Source: CAYNSB01 sp964399625 (GTDB lineage Bacteria; Planctomycetota; Phycisphaerae; Phycisphaerales; UBA1924). From it: 64,000 nt of DNA. Positions 15,879 through 24,674 of the stretch are shown here, in pieces. The translations under genes and the position numbers were made by a program. How positions within the stretch are numbered: the first letter of the stretch is position 1; each line of letters starts with the position of its first letter. The stretch spans positions 1 to 64,000 of the forward strand of contig CAYNSB010000001.1 in the NCBI GenBank assembly GCA_964399625.1, in the 5' to 3' direction. The notes under the pieces are model-generated. The model saw only the letters and a program-made list of their open reading frames with translations, did no database searches and was not told the DNA's origin.

Positions 15879-17693
15879 TCAGCGTGGGTTGGATCGCTCC
15901 CCACGGGGGCTCCATCGGAGCATCGACAACATCGCGAGCATACCGCTGGCGATCAAACTTCCCCACCCTAGCTTGTTTCCGATCTTGAAGAACGGCGTAT
16001 CCGGAGACGGTGGACCCACCACTACATCGGCGACAAGAACGCCGTCCGTCCGATTCGCGGGCGGCGCTCCAGCCCCGGACGTTTCGACTCGCCCCGACGC
16101 GTCGATCGCGCACGAGATGCCGGTGTTCACGGCGCGAACCACGGGGATCCCGTACTCGGCCGCGCGCCAGCGTGCCGCCATGAGGTGCTGCCGCCTGCCC
16201 GCATCGAAATCCCCAAACCATCCGTCATTGGACAGATTTACGACGAGCAGCGGAGGCGGGTGCTTGGCGATGTCCGCCACCCATCCGCGGAAAAGTGTGC
16301 GAAGGTGTGCTGACTTGGTGATCTCGAAGCAGATGGGCGTTGCGAGGCGCACCGGCCGTCCGCGAGGACCATAGAGCCTGAACGATTCTGGCACCTCTCC
16401 GGCGGCGAGATCAAACTTCATCCCGCTCGCCGCGACGCCCATGACCATGCGCTCCAGCCACGGCCAGTGGTGGACATACGGCATCACCTCGCCAAACGGC
16501 GTCAGTTCCATCTTGTCGTAGCGCCGGCCCGAGAGTTCGCCACGCTCGATCAGGAACACGCTGTTGAACCGGCGATCGAACCGGAACTCCGCCTTCGCAT
16601 CCGCCCCGCGCGCGATTCGCCCACCCTCAACCCCCAGCGCCCCCACCATAAGCGGGATATCGATCTCGCGCTGCAACGCGAACAACTCCTCGACCATGGC
16701 CGGGGCCAGCGGACGCCTCTCGACGCCGCCTTTCCCATCGGGCCATTCGATCGGTTCGAGCATCTCGCCGGGGAACATCGTCTCGGGCCAGACGATGAGG
16801 TCGGGCTTCGGATCCGCCGCGCCGGCCTGTCGCGTCAGTTCCACCATCCGCGCGAAGTCCCGCTCGCGCGATTCGATGGTCCAGCCGAGCTTGTTGTCCT
16901 GCGGAACGTTGGTCTGCACCACCCCGATGCGCACGGAGAATCGCTCCGAACTCGCGCTCGCCATCGACCCCGACCTCGGTCGGGTCGCGAACATCCATGG
17001 CAGCGCCAGCCCCGCCACGCCAACCACGGCAAGCGCCCCCACTCCGAATCTCACCGCGCGCTCCTGGGCCAAGGGCACCGCGCACGCCGCAGCCGCAAGC
17101 AGGCACACCAGGAACGACACGCCATAGGCCCCGACCACCGATGCGAGCAGCGGCCCGGGCGCGGAGTCGATCAGCGGGTGACCCAGCAGCAGCCACGCAT
17201 ACCCCGTGACGACCACCTCTCCACGGAAGACCTCGAGCCCCGTCCACAGCACAGGCGCGGCAATCCACAACGGCATCCAGGGCACGCGCCGTCGTGCGCG
17301 CGACAGCAGTCCCACGAACGCTCCCGAGAACAGAGCGAGCGCCACCACCATGGGGAAGTAGCCAAACTCCGAGATGTTGATGACCCACTGGCACTCGTAG
17401 GCCCAGAGGGGAATGACACCCAGCGTCACGCCCAGCGGCACACGCCAGCGAGAGAGCAATCCCGCGACCCGGCCGCGGGATGAAATCGGAACGTCACCGC
17501 TGCTCGCCCTGCGCGCGGCGATCCAGATCAGCGGCACCGGAGCAGCAAGCGCCCATCCCCATTGAGCCAACGGTGCAGACGCCGCCCACATGAGCACGGC
17601 GTGCACCAGCCCGGCCACGAACGCCAGACGGAACGACGTCGCGCGGCTCGCGACCGCTGCGTCTGGTTTGGGGTCTTGCGCGCTGGGATCCAC
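15879..17693 (-). CDS. lnt: Apolipoprotein N-acyltransferase
   Basis: 604 aa, starting at GTG. It transfers an acyl chain from phospholipid to the N-terminal Cys of diacylated lipoproteins in the inner membrane. The first 230 or so residues hold about six hydrophobic segments; the rest is a carbon-nitrogen hydrolase domain. The expected triad is visible: Glu in WPETMFPGE, Lys in YDKMELTPFGE, Cys in ICFEITKS. The family is usually about 500-550 aa; the extra length is in the N-terminal region and loops. No clear ribosome-binding site at the GTG, so the start is less sure than the identity. Confidence 0.9.
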   Translation of the reverse strand: MDPSAQDPKPDAAVASRATSFRLAFVAGLVHAVLMWAASAPLAQWGWALAAPVPLIWIAARRASSGDVPISSRGRVAGLLSRWRVPLGVTLGVIPLWAYECQWVINISEFGYFPMVVALALFSGAFVGLLSRARRRVPWMPLWIAAPVLWTGLEVFRGEVVVTGYAWLLLGHPLIDSAPGPLLASVVGAYGVSFLVCLLAAAACAVPLAQERAVRFGVGALAVVGVAGLALPWMFATRPRSGSMASASSERFSVRIGVVQTNVPQDNKLGWTIESRERDFARMVELTRQAGAADPKPDLIVWPETMFPGEMLEPIEWPDGKGGVERRPLAPAMVEELFALQREIDIPLMVGALGVEGGRIARGADAKAEFRFDRRFNSVFLIERGELSGRRYDKMELTPFGEVMPYVHHWPWLERMVMGVAASGMKFDLAAGEVPESFRLYGPRGRPVRLATPICFEITKSAHLRTLFRGWVADIAKHPPPLLVVNLSNDGWFGDFDAGRRQHLMAARWRAAEYGIPVVRAVNTGISCAIDASGRVETSGAGAPPANRTDGVLVADVVVGPPSPDTPFFKIGNKLGWGSLIASGMLAMLSMLRWSPRGERSNPR

Positions 17694-17735
17694 GCGAACA
17701 ACGTATCCGATCCGGCCCGTGCCGGACGTGGGCGA

Positions 17736-18611
17736 TCACTTGCCCGCGTAGTCGATGACGCGTGCGAGTTCAGAGCGGAGCTCGCCCCGGTGCACCACGC
17801 GGTCCACGAGCCCCGCCTTCTCCAGGAACTCGGAGCGCTGGAAGCCCTCGGGCAGTTCCTGGCGGATCGTCTGCTGGATCACGCGCGGGCCGGCGAAGCC
17901 GATCAGGGCCTTGGGCTCGGCGAGGATCACGTCTCCCAGCATCGCGAAGCTCGCCGTCACGCCGCCCGTCGTCGGGTCCGTGAGGACGGAGATGAAGAGC
18001 CCACCCGCGTCGTCGAAGCGGGCCAGCGCCGCGGAGGTCTTGGCCATCTGCATGAGCGACAGCCCGGACTCCTGCATGCGGGCCCCGCCCGAGCAGCTCA
18101 CGATGATGAGGGGCAAGTTGTCGGCCGTCGCCTTCTCGATCGTCCGCGTGATCGTCTCCCCCACCACGCTGCCCATCGATCCCATCATGAACGTGAGGTC
18201 GAGGCAGCACAGCAGAGCGGGGCGGCCCTTGATGAACCCCTGGCCCGCGAGGATCGCGTCCGTCTGCCCCGTCTTGATCTGCTCGGCGAGGAGCCGTTCG
18301 GAGTACGCCTTGAGATCACGGAACTGCAGCGGGTCGCCCGGGACCAGATTGGTGAAGAGCGGCTGGAACGAGTCCGGGTCCGTGAGTTGGCGGACGCGCT
18401 CGACCGCGCCAATGCGGAAGTGGTGCTGGCACTCCGGGCAGACGTGGAGGTTCGCCTCCATCTGCTTGCGATAGATCATCTGGGCGCAGCTGGGGCAGCG
18501 GAGCCACAGCCCCTCGGGGATCGCCCCCGCGCGGGCCGGCTTCACATCGCTCCATGTGCGTGTGCTGGCCTTGTTGGGCTTGGTGGTCGGGCTCGATGCG
18601 GCTTGTGTCAT
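17736..18611 (-). CDS. accD: Acetyl-CoA carboxylase carboxyltransferase subunit beta
   Basis: 291 aa, a usual length. With AccA it forms the carboxyltransferase that makes malonyl-CoA for fatty acid synthesis. The N-terminal four-Cys zinc ribbon is intact (Cys39, 42, 58, 61; LRCPSCAQ ... HVCPECQHHF). The carboxyltransferase core follows, with the oxyanion-hole GGARMQE and the PTTGGVTASFAMLGD block. It stands 42 bases before lnt and after the phosphatase-like gene, so it is probably co-transcribed. accA is not in the window. Confidence 0.95.
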   Translation of the reverse strand: MTQAASSPTTKPNKASTRTWSDVKPARAGAIPEGLWLRCPSCAQMIYRKQMEANLHVCPECQHHFRIGAVERVRQLTDPDSFQPLFTNLVPGDPLQFRDLKAYSERLLAEQIKTGQTDAILAGQGFIKGRPALLCCLDLTFMMGSMGSVVGETITRTIEKATADNLPLIIVSCSGGARMQESGLSLMQMAKTSAALARFDDAGGLFISVLTDPTTGGVTASFAMLGDVILAEPKALIGFAGPRVIQQTIRQELPEGFQRSEFLEKAGLVDRVVHRGELRSELARVIDYAGK

Positions 18612-18704
18612 AGCGAAAGCGTCCCCGCGAGCACATCCTGCGAACTGCGAAAGACTGACGGACTCAATGACGGAGCCTCATGCTCCGTCCGCACTCAGAC
18701 AAGG

Positions 18705-19334
18705 TTAACGACGCGCGGGCAACTTTGCCATTTCTCGGACCTGCTGCGCCGTCTGCCGCGTGACGGTCTTCCACTGCGGCATGTACCCATTCCTCGTCTT
18801 ATGCCAGATGGACTTGCACGAACTGCCGTCCAGAGCACAACTTACGATGCCCAGCGTGACGGGGCGGAGCACCACCGCGATGGGCCCGCTGCCGGGCTTG
18901 GACCGCTCAAAAGTCCGCGCAAGTACTTCAAGGACACGGGCTTGGACATCATCGACTGTTTCGCCCTCGGGCGCTGAAACCGACGTCGGGTCCTCCAGCC
19001 ACTGCCGGTAGGCGGTCGGGCAGCGGTCGCTCAGCTCGATCTCGGTCATGCCCTCCCAGAGGCCCAGGTGGATCTCGGCGAGGTCGTCCACCACGCGGAC
19101 CTTCGCCCCCGACGCCTCGGCTAAGTCCCGGGCGCTGGCAAGGCTCGCCTCGTCCGGGCCGCAGAAGATCGTCGCGAGCTTGACGCCTTGGAGCTGCTCG
19201 ATGCACGTCCGCACGTGGGCTCGCCCCACATCGGCGAGGGGGACATCCGAGGAGCCACCGATGCGGCCCGCGATTTCCCACTGCGTTTGACCGGCCCTGA
19301 AGAGCAGGACCCGGATGGATTCGCTGTTGGACAT
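18705..19334 (-). CDS. Histidine-phosphatase-superfamily protein lacking catalytic residues (pseudoenzyme)
   Basis: 209 aa. The fold is recognisable as the phosphoglycerate mutase/histidine phosphatase family: LLFRAGQTQWE at 10-20, the IGG...PLADVGR stretch, EIHLGLWEGMTEIEL and GETVDDVQAR. The defining RHG motif is RAG here (Ala14 in place of the phospho-accepting His). The second catalytic His, normally in a V-x-S-H-G segment, is replaced in AVVLRPVTLGIV. The phosphate-binding Arg of the S-P-x-x-R-A-x-Q segment is also missing (CGPDEASLASA). It should therefore bind rather than hydrolyse. Frame and length are intact, so it is not an obvious pseudogene. It lies between rpe and accD in the same orientation. 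Confidence 0.75.
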   Translation of the reverse strand: MSNSESIRVLLFRAGQTQWEIAGRIGGSSDVPLADVGRAHVRTCIEQLQGVKLATIFCGPDEASLASARDLAEASGAKVRVVDDLAEIHLGLWEGMTEIELSDRCPTAYRQWLEDPTSVSAPEGETVDDVQARVLEVLARTFERSKPGSGPIAVVLRPVTLGIVSCALDGSSCKSIWHKTRNGYMPQWKTVTRQTAQQVREMAKLPARR

Positions 19335-19521
19335 TCAGCTCGAGAGCCCAGAGCGACTCTCAGGTTCCTAGCACTCCGACGCGCACCCGTCCGGGTCCCC
19401 CGGGGGGTGTGAGGCGGGACAGTCTAGCATCGACTGAACCTCGATCCACACGAGGAAATACGCCCATAACTGAGATTTGTTTGTATTTTGATCGGTATCT
19501 CGATCGAACGGTTTGCCCCGC

Positions 19522-20247
19522 TCAACCTCGCAACGTCCTCATAACTGATCCTCGCTCATTCCCCGGACGCCCGAAGATCGCAGAAGCAGAAACGATCACA
19601 TCGCACCCGGCGGTTCGTACCTCGCCCGCCTGCTCCGGGCCGATCCCGCCGTCCATCTCGAGCCGCTGGTCTTGGCGGAGCATGGGGCGAAGGAAACGCA
19701 CCTTGTTGAGCACCTCGGGCAGGAACTTCTGCCCGCTGAAGCCGGGGTTCACGGACATCACGAGCACCAGATCGAAAGCCGGCAGCAACGGGAGCGCTTC
19801 GTCCACGCGCGTCGGGGGATTGATCGCAAGTCCGGCGGTGGCGCCGGCGCGGCGGATCCGCTCGGCGAGCCGTCGTGCCGCATCTCCCTGGCGGCTCTCC
19901 ACGTGGAAGGTGAGGTGATTGGCCCCGGCCTTGATGAAAGGGTCCACGAAGCGGTCGGGATCCGTGACCATCAGGTGCACATCGAGAAAGGCGTCGGGGA
20001 ACTCGCGCCGGACCCACATGCACATGTCCGGGCCCATGCTCAGATTGGGCACAAAGTGCCCATCCATCACGTCCAAGTGCAGCAGGTCGGCCCGATGGAG
20101 CGGGTCGGAGGATCCGGCGAGCACACCCCGGCAGTCGTCGGCCATGTGCGTGAAGCTCGCCGAGAGGATCGAGGGCGCGATCAGCGGGAGGCGCACAGGG
20201 GCCGTGAACAGATTGCGCGGCGAAGGGGCGGAGGGGTTCGAACTCAT
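19522..20247 (-). CDS. rpe: Ribulose-phosphate 3-epimerase
   Basis: 241 aa. It interconverts ribulose 5-phosphate and xylulose 5-phosphate in the pentose phosphate pathway. The TIM-barrel signatures are all present: APSILSASF, LHLDVMDGHFVPNLSMG, the DVHLMV strand, VLVMSVNPGFSGQKF and the MDGGIG phosphate-binding strand. Metal-binding His/Asp residues are in place. Its ATG is only 45 bases from the divergent pyrophosphorylase start, so a shared control region is likely. Downstream 187 bases, AT-rich in part, precede the phosphatase-like gene. Confidence 0.95.
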   Translation of the reverse strand: MSSNPSAPSPRNLFTAPVRLPLIAPSILSASFTHMADDCRGVLAGSSDPLHRADLLHLDVMDGHFVPNLSMGPDMCMWVRREFPDAFLDVHLMVTDPDRFVDPFIKAGANHLTFHVESRQGDAARRLAERIRRAGATAGLAINPPTRVDEALPLLPAFDLVLVMSVNPGFSGQKFLPEVLNKVRFLRPMLRQDQRLEMDGGIGPEQAGEVRTAGCDVIVSASAIFGRPGNERGSVMRTLRG

Positions 20248-20292
20248 GCGGGGCAGTGTAGAGAAGGCGCGGGGTACGATGGTGCCCCACGC

Positions 20293-21774
20293 ATGAGCAC
20301 TTCAGGCACGACGCCATTACCGCCCGCCCCCCCGCACCTGGCCGCATCCCTTCGGGCGAGCGGGCAGGAGCACCTCCTGACCTTTTACCCCCGCTTGGGT
20401 GAGGCGGGTCGAAGGAAACTCGCCGCCGCGCTGGAGGGGATCGACTTTGCGGCGTTGCCACGCCTGATCGCGGAGTACGTCACGACGGCTCCGGCGACGC
20501 ACGTGCCCACGGATCTGCAGCCCGCGCCGTACTACCCCAGGGAGGCGGGATCGCGGGTTCGCCCCTGGGACCGCGCACGATACAAGGCCATCGGCGAGGA
20601 GCTGCTGCGCTGCGGGAAGATCGCGGCGTTCACCGTCGCGGGCGGACAAGGCAGCCGACTGGGGTACGAGGGGCCCAAGGGGTGCTACCCCGCGGGGGCC
20701 GTTACGAACAAGCCGCTGTTCCAGTTGTTCGCCGAGGGGCTTCTCGCGGCCTCGCGGAAGTATGGCAAGCCCGTGCCGTGGTACATCATGACCAGCCCGC
20801 TCAACCACGAGGCGACGCTGGCGTTCTTCGCGCAGCACCGGTACTTCGGGCTCCCAGAGGACGACGTGATGTTCTTCCCGCAGGGGGTCATGCCCTCGCT
20901 GGAGATGGGCACCGGGCGCGTGCTGCTGGCCGCGCAGGACGAACCCGCGACGAACCCCGACGGGCATGGGGGCGCGCTCAAGGCGCTTTTCACGAGCGGC
21001 GCGATCGACGAGATGCGCGAGCGCGGCGTGCGCCACATCAGCTACTTCCAGGTGGACAACCCGATGGTGCGGGTGATTGACCCGGTGTTCCTGGGCCTCC
21101 ACGCCGAGGCGCCGGACTCCTCGGGCGAGATGTCGAGCAAGATGGTGACCAAGGCTTCAGCGGACGAAAAGGTCGGGGTCTTCTGCTCGTGGGGCGATGC
21201 CCGGCACGCGGGCGGCACGCGCCGCACGGGCATCATCGAGTACAGCGACATGCCCGCGGCGCTGGTGAAGCAGACGAACGCGGACGGGTCGCTGCGCTTC
21301 AACGCGGGATCGATCGCGGTGCACGCGCTCTCGGTGGATTTCGTCGCACGCCTGAACACGGACACGAACTTCGAGCTGCCCTACCACCGCGCGGAGAAGA
21401 AGGTGCCCTTCGTTGACCTTAAGACGGGGCAGCTCGTGAACCCCGAGAAACCCAACGCGGTGAAACTCGAGCGGTTTGTGTTCGACGCCCTCCCGCTGTG
21501 CGGGGCCTCGATCGTCTACGAGACGGACCGCAACGAGGAGTTCGCGCCGATCAAGAACGCGACGGGCGTGGACAGCGTCGAGAGCAGCAAGCGCCTTCAG
21601 AGCGAGCGAGCGGCGAGGTGGCTCGAAGCGGCGGGCGTGAAGGTGCCACGCAAGCCCGACGGGACGCTTGATTGCGTGCTGGAACTCTCGGCGTTGACGG
21701 CGCTCGATGTCGAAGATGTCGCGAAGGCGAAGCTGACGCGGGAGATTGCACGGGGCGCGATGCTGGCGTTGTAA
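20293..21774 (+). CDS. UDP-sugar pyrophosphorylase, eukaryote-like UAP/UDPGP family
   Basis: 493 aa from the ATG at 20293. The nucleotide loop is VAGGQGSRLGYEGPKG, the form typical of the eukaryotic-type UDP-N-acetylhexosamine/UDP-glucose pyrophosphorylases rather than bacterial GalU or GlmU. Further conserved pieces: PWYIMTSPLNHEAT, FFPQGVMPSL, NPDGHGG, YFQVDNPMVRV, GIIEYSDMP, NAGSIAVHALSVDFV, LPYHRAEKKVPF and KLERFVFDALP. It makes a UDP-sugar from UTP and a sugar 1-phosphate; UDP-GlcNAc is the likelier product by family resemblance, UDP-glucose the alternative. The UDP-glucose dehydrogenase near 54 kb would use the latter. Confidence 0.85.
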   Translation: MSTSGTTPLPPAPPHLAASLRASGQEHLLTFYPRLGEAGRRKLAAALEGIDFAALPRLIAEYVTTAPATHVPTDLQPAPYYPREAGSRVRPWDRARYKAIGEELLRCGKIAAFTVAGGQGSRLGYEGPKGCYPAGAVTNKPLFQLFAEGLLAASRKYGKPVPWYIMTSPLNHEATLAFFAQHRYFGLPEDDVMFFPQGVMPSLEMGTGRVLLAAQDEPATNPDGHGGALKALFTSGAIDEMRERGVRHISYFQVDNPMVRVIDPVFLGLHAEAPDSSGEMSSKMVTKASADEKVGVFCSWGDARHAGGTRRTGIIEYSDMPAALVKQTNADGSLRFNAGSIAVHALSVDFVARLNTDTNFELPYHRAEKKVPFVDLKTGQLVNPEKPNAVKLERFVFDALPLCGASIVYETDRNEEFAPIKNATGVDSVESSKRLQSERAARWLEAAGVKVPRKPDGTLDCVLELSALTALDVEDVAKAKLTREIARGAMLAL

Positions 21775-21806
21775 GGAATGGTGTGGTCGTCCGAACCTCA
21801 CGCCGC

Positions 21807-22631
21807 ATGATCGAGCGTTTCAAACAGTTCCCGCAGGCGCTGGCGATGCAGGCCCGGAGTGCGCGCCTCGCGGGCGTGCCGGCGATGCTCGCCCACCCGG
21901 ACTGGACGACGCCTCGACCGGTCGTGGTCTGGATGCACGGGCGCACGGTGAACAAGGAATTGGACCCGGGGCGATACCTGCGCTGGATCCGCGCCGGGAT
22001 CGCGGCGTGCGCGCTCGATCTGCCTGGGCACGGCGAGCGCGCCGAGCCGGAGCGCCAGAAGCCCGAGGGCACGCTCGGTGTGCTGCGCCAGATGGTCGCG
22101 GAGATCGACGGCGTGATCGCCGCGCTGCGCGCGCCGGAGTGGAGCGGCGTGTTCGACCTGACGCGCGTCGGAATCGGGGGAATGTCCGCGGGAGGGATGG
22201 CGACGCTCCGACGCTTGTGCGATCCCCATCCCTTCACCTGCGCCGCGGTGGAGTGCACGACGGGAAACCTTGGCGATCTCTATCACCCGCGCGAGGGACG
22301 CCCCGGCTGGCCGGTGAAGCACGACCCCGACGAGGTGCGCGAACTCGACCCGATGGAACACCTGGCAGGAAACGGCAACGGGGGTTGGCGGGCGATCCCG
22401 CTGCTCGTGCTGCACGGCGAGAAGGACCGCGTGATCCCCATCGAGGGGCAGCGGCGATTCGTCGAAGCGCTGCGTTCGCGCTACGCGGAGCAGGGCGCGA
22501 GCCCGTCGCTGGTCGAGTTCCGCGCGTTCCCCGAGAACGGCTCGCCGGACGAGCACGCGGGCTTTGGGCGACTCGCCAACGACGCCAAGAACGCACAGGT
22601 CGAGTTTTTCAAGCGCACGCTTCGGGCGTGA
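21807..22631 (+). CDS. Alpha/beta hydrolase of the dienelactone/acyl-peptide hydrolase type
   Basis: 274 aa from the ATG. A GTG at 21783 with AAGGA just upstream is an equally good start and would add 8 residues. Nucleophile elbow GMSAGG, acid in LHGEKDRVIP and His in SPDEHAGF form a normal Ser-Asp-His triad. VVWMHGRTVNKE supplies the oxyanion region, and LDLPGHGER is a family hallmark. No signal peptide, so cytoplasmic. It follows the pyrophosphorylase by about 30 bases and ends 18 bases from the convergent transporter. Substrate unknown. Confidence 0.8.
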   Translation: MIERFKQFPQALAMQARSARLAGVPAMLAHPDWTTPRPVVVWMHGRTVNKELDPGRYLRWIRAGIAACALDLPGHGERAEPERQKPEGTLGVLRQMVAEIDGVIAALRAPEWSGVFDLTRVGIGGMSAGGMATLRRLCDPHPFTCAAVECTTGNLGDLYHPREGRPGWPVKHDPDEVRELDPMEHLAGNGNGGWRAIPLLVLHGEKDRVIPIEGQRRFVEALRSRYAEQGASPSLVEFRAFPENGSPDEHAGFGRLANDAKNAQVEFFKRTLRA

Positions 22632-22649
22632 GGCGGGCGGCGAGCGCGA

Positions 22650-24011
22650 TCACTGCGGCCGTGAATCCAGGCTCGTGGGCGCGCGATGGGTGTCGCGCTC
22701 GACGTAACGCGCCCCCCAGAACCAGAACACCGCCGCAAGCAGGATCGCCCCCGACACGAACAGGAACCCGATGTTCATGTCGTCGGTCTTGTCGTTGATG
22801 TAGCCGATGAGCGGCGGCGAGATCGCATCGCCCAGCAGGTGGATCACCAGGATCAGCAGGGCGTACGCCGAGGCACGCACCGCCGGATGCGTCACGTTCG
22901 TGGGCACGGTGTTCACGGGCCCGACATGGAGGAAGATGAAGAAGATCGCGAAGAAGATCAGGACCCACGCCGCGGGGAACGGGACATAGAGCGCGGCGAT
23001 GAAGAGCGGGAAGGCGAGGAGCGCGCCCGCGGCGGAGACCAGCAGATACGAACCCGAGTAGCGGTTCTTCAGTCGGTCCGCGAGCTGACCGCCGGCGATC
23101 GTCGCGAGCAGCCCGCCCACGACGAGGATCGCGCCGAACGTCTGGGAGACATCGGCGAGCTTGACCTGCCCGAACTTGGTCGTGACGTCGTACCCCATGC
23201 GAACGCGGGTGACATAGCCGGGCATCCAGAAGGAGATCGCGCCGGTCGCGAAGGTGAGTGCCGTGTAGCCAGCCGTGGTGAGCACATAAGACGGCGTGCG
23301 CAGAAGCGTGAGGTAGTCGCGTGGGCGCATCTTGTGCTTGGTGGGCGCGGACTCGTCCTGCCCTCCACGGGGTGGATCGGGGCGAAAGAGCGCGAGCGCG
23401 CCCAGCAGCAGCCCCGGAGCGACAACCGAGTAGAAGGCCATCTGCCAGCCGAAGCTGGCGCTAACCCGCGAGCCGATCACGTACCCGAGCGCGCTGCCCA
23501 CGGGAATCGCCATGTAGAACCACGACATGGCCCGCGCACGGCGTGAGAGCGGGTAGAGGTCGGCGATGATCGTCGGCGCGGTGGGCCCGTACGCGGCCTC
23601 GCCCAGGCCCACGAACACTCTGGTGATGATCAGCGCGAGGAACGTGTGCGCAAGGCCCGAAGCGCCCGAGGCAAGAGACCACAGCGTCACGCCCGCCGCG
23701 ACGATGAGCCAGCGGCGGGTGCGGTCCGCGAGCCAGCCGAACACCGGGGCCGCGAACAGGTACGAAACGAGGAACGCCGTGGCGAGCAGCCCGGTCTTGC
23801 CCTGCGCGTTCTCCGGGTCGTTGGGGAAGAAGTGCTGGCGGATGACGGGCTCGATCGCGGCGAGGATGAAGCGATCGATATAGTTGAACAGGTTGATGAG
23901 CAGGAGCAGCAGGAGCGACCAGCGCGCGCCGGGAAAGGACGGCGGCTCATGGTGGGCCGATCCCAACTGCGGGGGCGTCGTGGGCGGTGCGCTGGGAAGG
24001 CTTGCGGGCAT
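22650..24011 (-). CDS. Major facilitator superfamily transporter, Spinster-like
   Basis: 453 aa with about 12 transmembrane helices. The first helix carries NLFNYIDRFILAAI and the loop after helix 2 has the MFS signature GWLADRTRRW; GLGEAAYGPTAPTII is typical of the Spinster/hexuronate-like branch. An extended Pro-rich N-terminus (1-27) precedes the first helix. It is downstream of, and probably co-transcribed with, the rhodanese-like lipoprotein gene (39 bases apart). The substrate cannot be read from the sequence. Confidence 0.85.
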   Translation of the reverse strand: MPASLPSAPPTTPPQLGSAHHEPPSFPGARWSLLLLLLINLFNYIDRFILAAIEPVIRQHFFPNDPENAQGKTGLLATAFLVSYLFAAPVFGWLADRTRRWLIVAAGVTLWSLASGASGLAHTFLALIITRVFVGLGEAAYGPTAPTIIADLYPLSRRARAMSWFYMAIPVGSALGYVIGSRVSASFGWQMAFYSVVAPGLLLGALALFRPDPPRGGQDESAPTKHKMRPRDYLTLLRTPSYVLTTAGYTALTFATGAISFWMPGYVTRVRMGYDVTTKFGQVKLADVSQTFGAILVVGGLLATIAGGQLADRLKNRYSGSYLLVSAAGALLAFPLFIAALYVPFPAAWVLIFFAIFFIFLHVGPVNTVPTNVTHPAVRASAYALLILVIHLLGDAISPPLIGYINDKTDDMNIGFLFVSGAILLAAVFWFWGARYVERDTHRAPTSLDSRPQ

Positions 24012-24050
24012 CGCGGGGAGGGGAGGTTAGAAGGGTCGATCGCGCGACGC

Positions 24051-24635
24051 TCAGCCGCCATCACCCGGTTGGTCCTTGGGAGCGGTCGGCGCGTCCTTTC
24101 GGGGCGCGTTGTCCGCGTCGCGGGGTGTGGGCGGGATGGCGGGCTTGAGCTGAGCGGGCGTGGCGGCGCCAGCGCTCTGCGTCTCGTACCCGCGTGACAG
24201 CCATTCCTTCACACCGCCCGCGTACAGACGGACACCCTTGTACCCCACCGCCAGCAAACGCTTGGCCATCCCGCGTGCGCTCGCGGAAGCGGGGTCGTCG
24301 CCGTAAACGACGAGCCGATCGAACTTCTCGATCTCCGGGTCGGGGTCCTTCTTGGGATCGACCTGCGGCAGGCGGAGGTTCCGGGCCCCGGGAATATGCC
24401 CCGCGGCGAAGGCCTTCTCCGGGCGTGGATCGATCAGCAGCACCGCGGTGCTCTCCCCGCGATCGCGCCGATCCACGAGCGAGCGAACCTCGGACAGGCG
24501 CGCGAACTTGATGTCCGTGTCGCGCGTGTTCTTCTCGCACCCACCGACGGCCAGAGCGATCGCCGCGAACAGGACAACAATCACCGCGCCGCGGCGTGGC
24601 GCGAACCGGTACGGTCTGGCGGGCGTCTGACCCAT
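24051..24635 (-). CDS. Rhodanese-domain lipoprotein without the active-site cysteine
   Basis: 194 aa from the ATG at 24635. Residues 15-33 form a lipoprotein signal with Cys33 (AVGGC). The rhodanese fold is clear: VLLIDPRPEKAFAAGHIPGA and, later, GYKGVRLYAGGVKEWLSRGY. In the catalytic loop the family has V-Y-C followed by a turn; here it reads VVYGDDPASASARGMA, with Gly replacing the Cys. Sulfur transfer is therefore not expected; a structural or sensory role is. A Pro/Lys-rich tail ends the protein. Its start is 39 bases from the divergent DsbD-like gene. Confidence 0.8.
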   Translation of the reverse strand: MGQTPARPYRFAPRRGAVIVVLFAAIALAVGGCEKNTRDTDIKFARLSEVRSLVDRRDRGESTAVLLIDPRPEKAFAAGHIPGARNLRLPQVDPKKDPDPEIEKFDRLVVYGDDPASASARGMAKRLLAVGYKGVRLYAGGVKEWLSRGYETQSAGAATPAQLKPAIPPTPRDADNAPRKDAPTAPKDQPGDGG

Positions 24636-24674
24636 CGCGGCAATATAGCGGGCGCGACGCCCGCGGGAGCGCTC

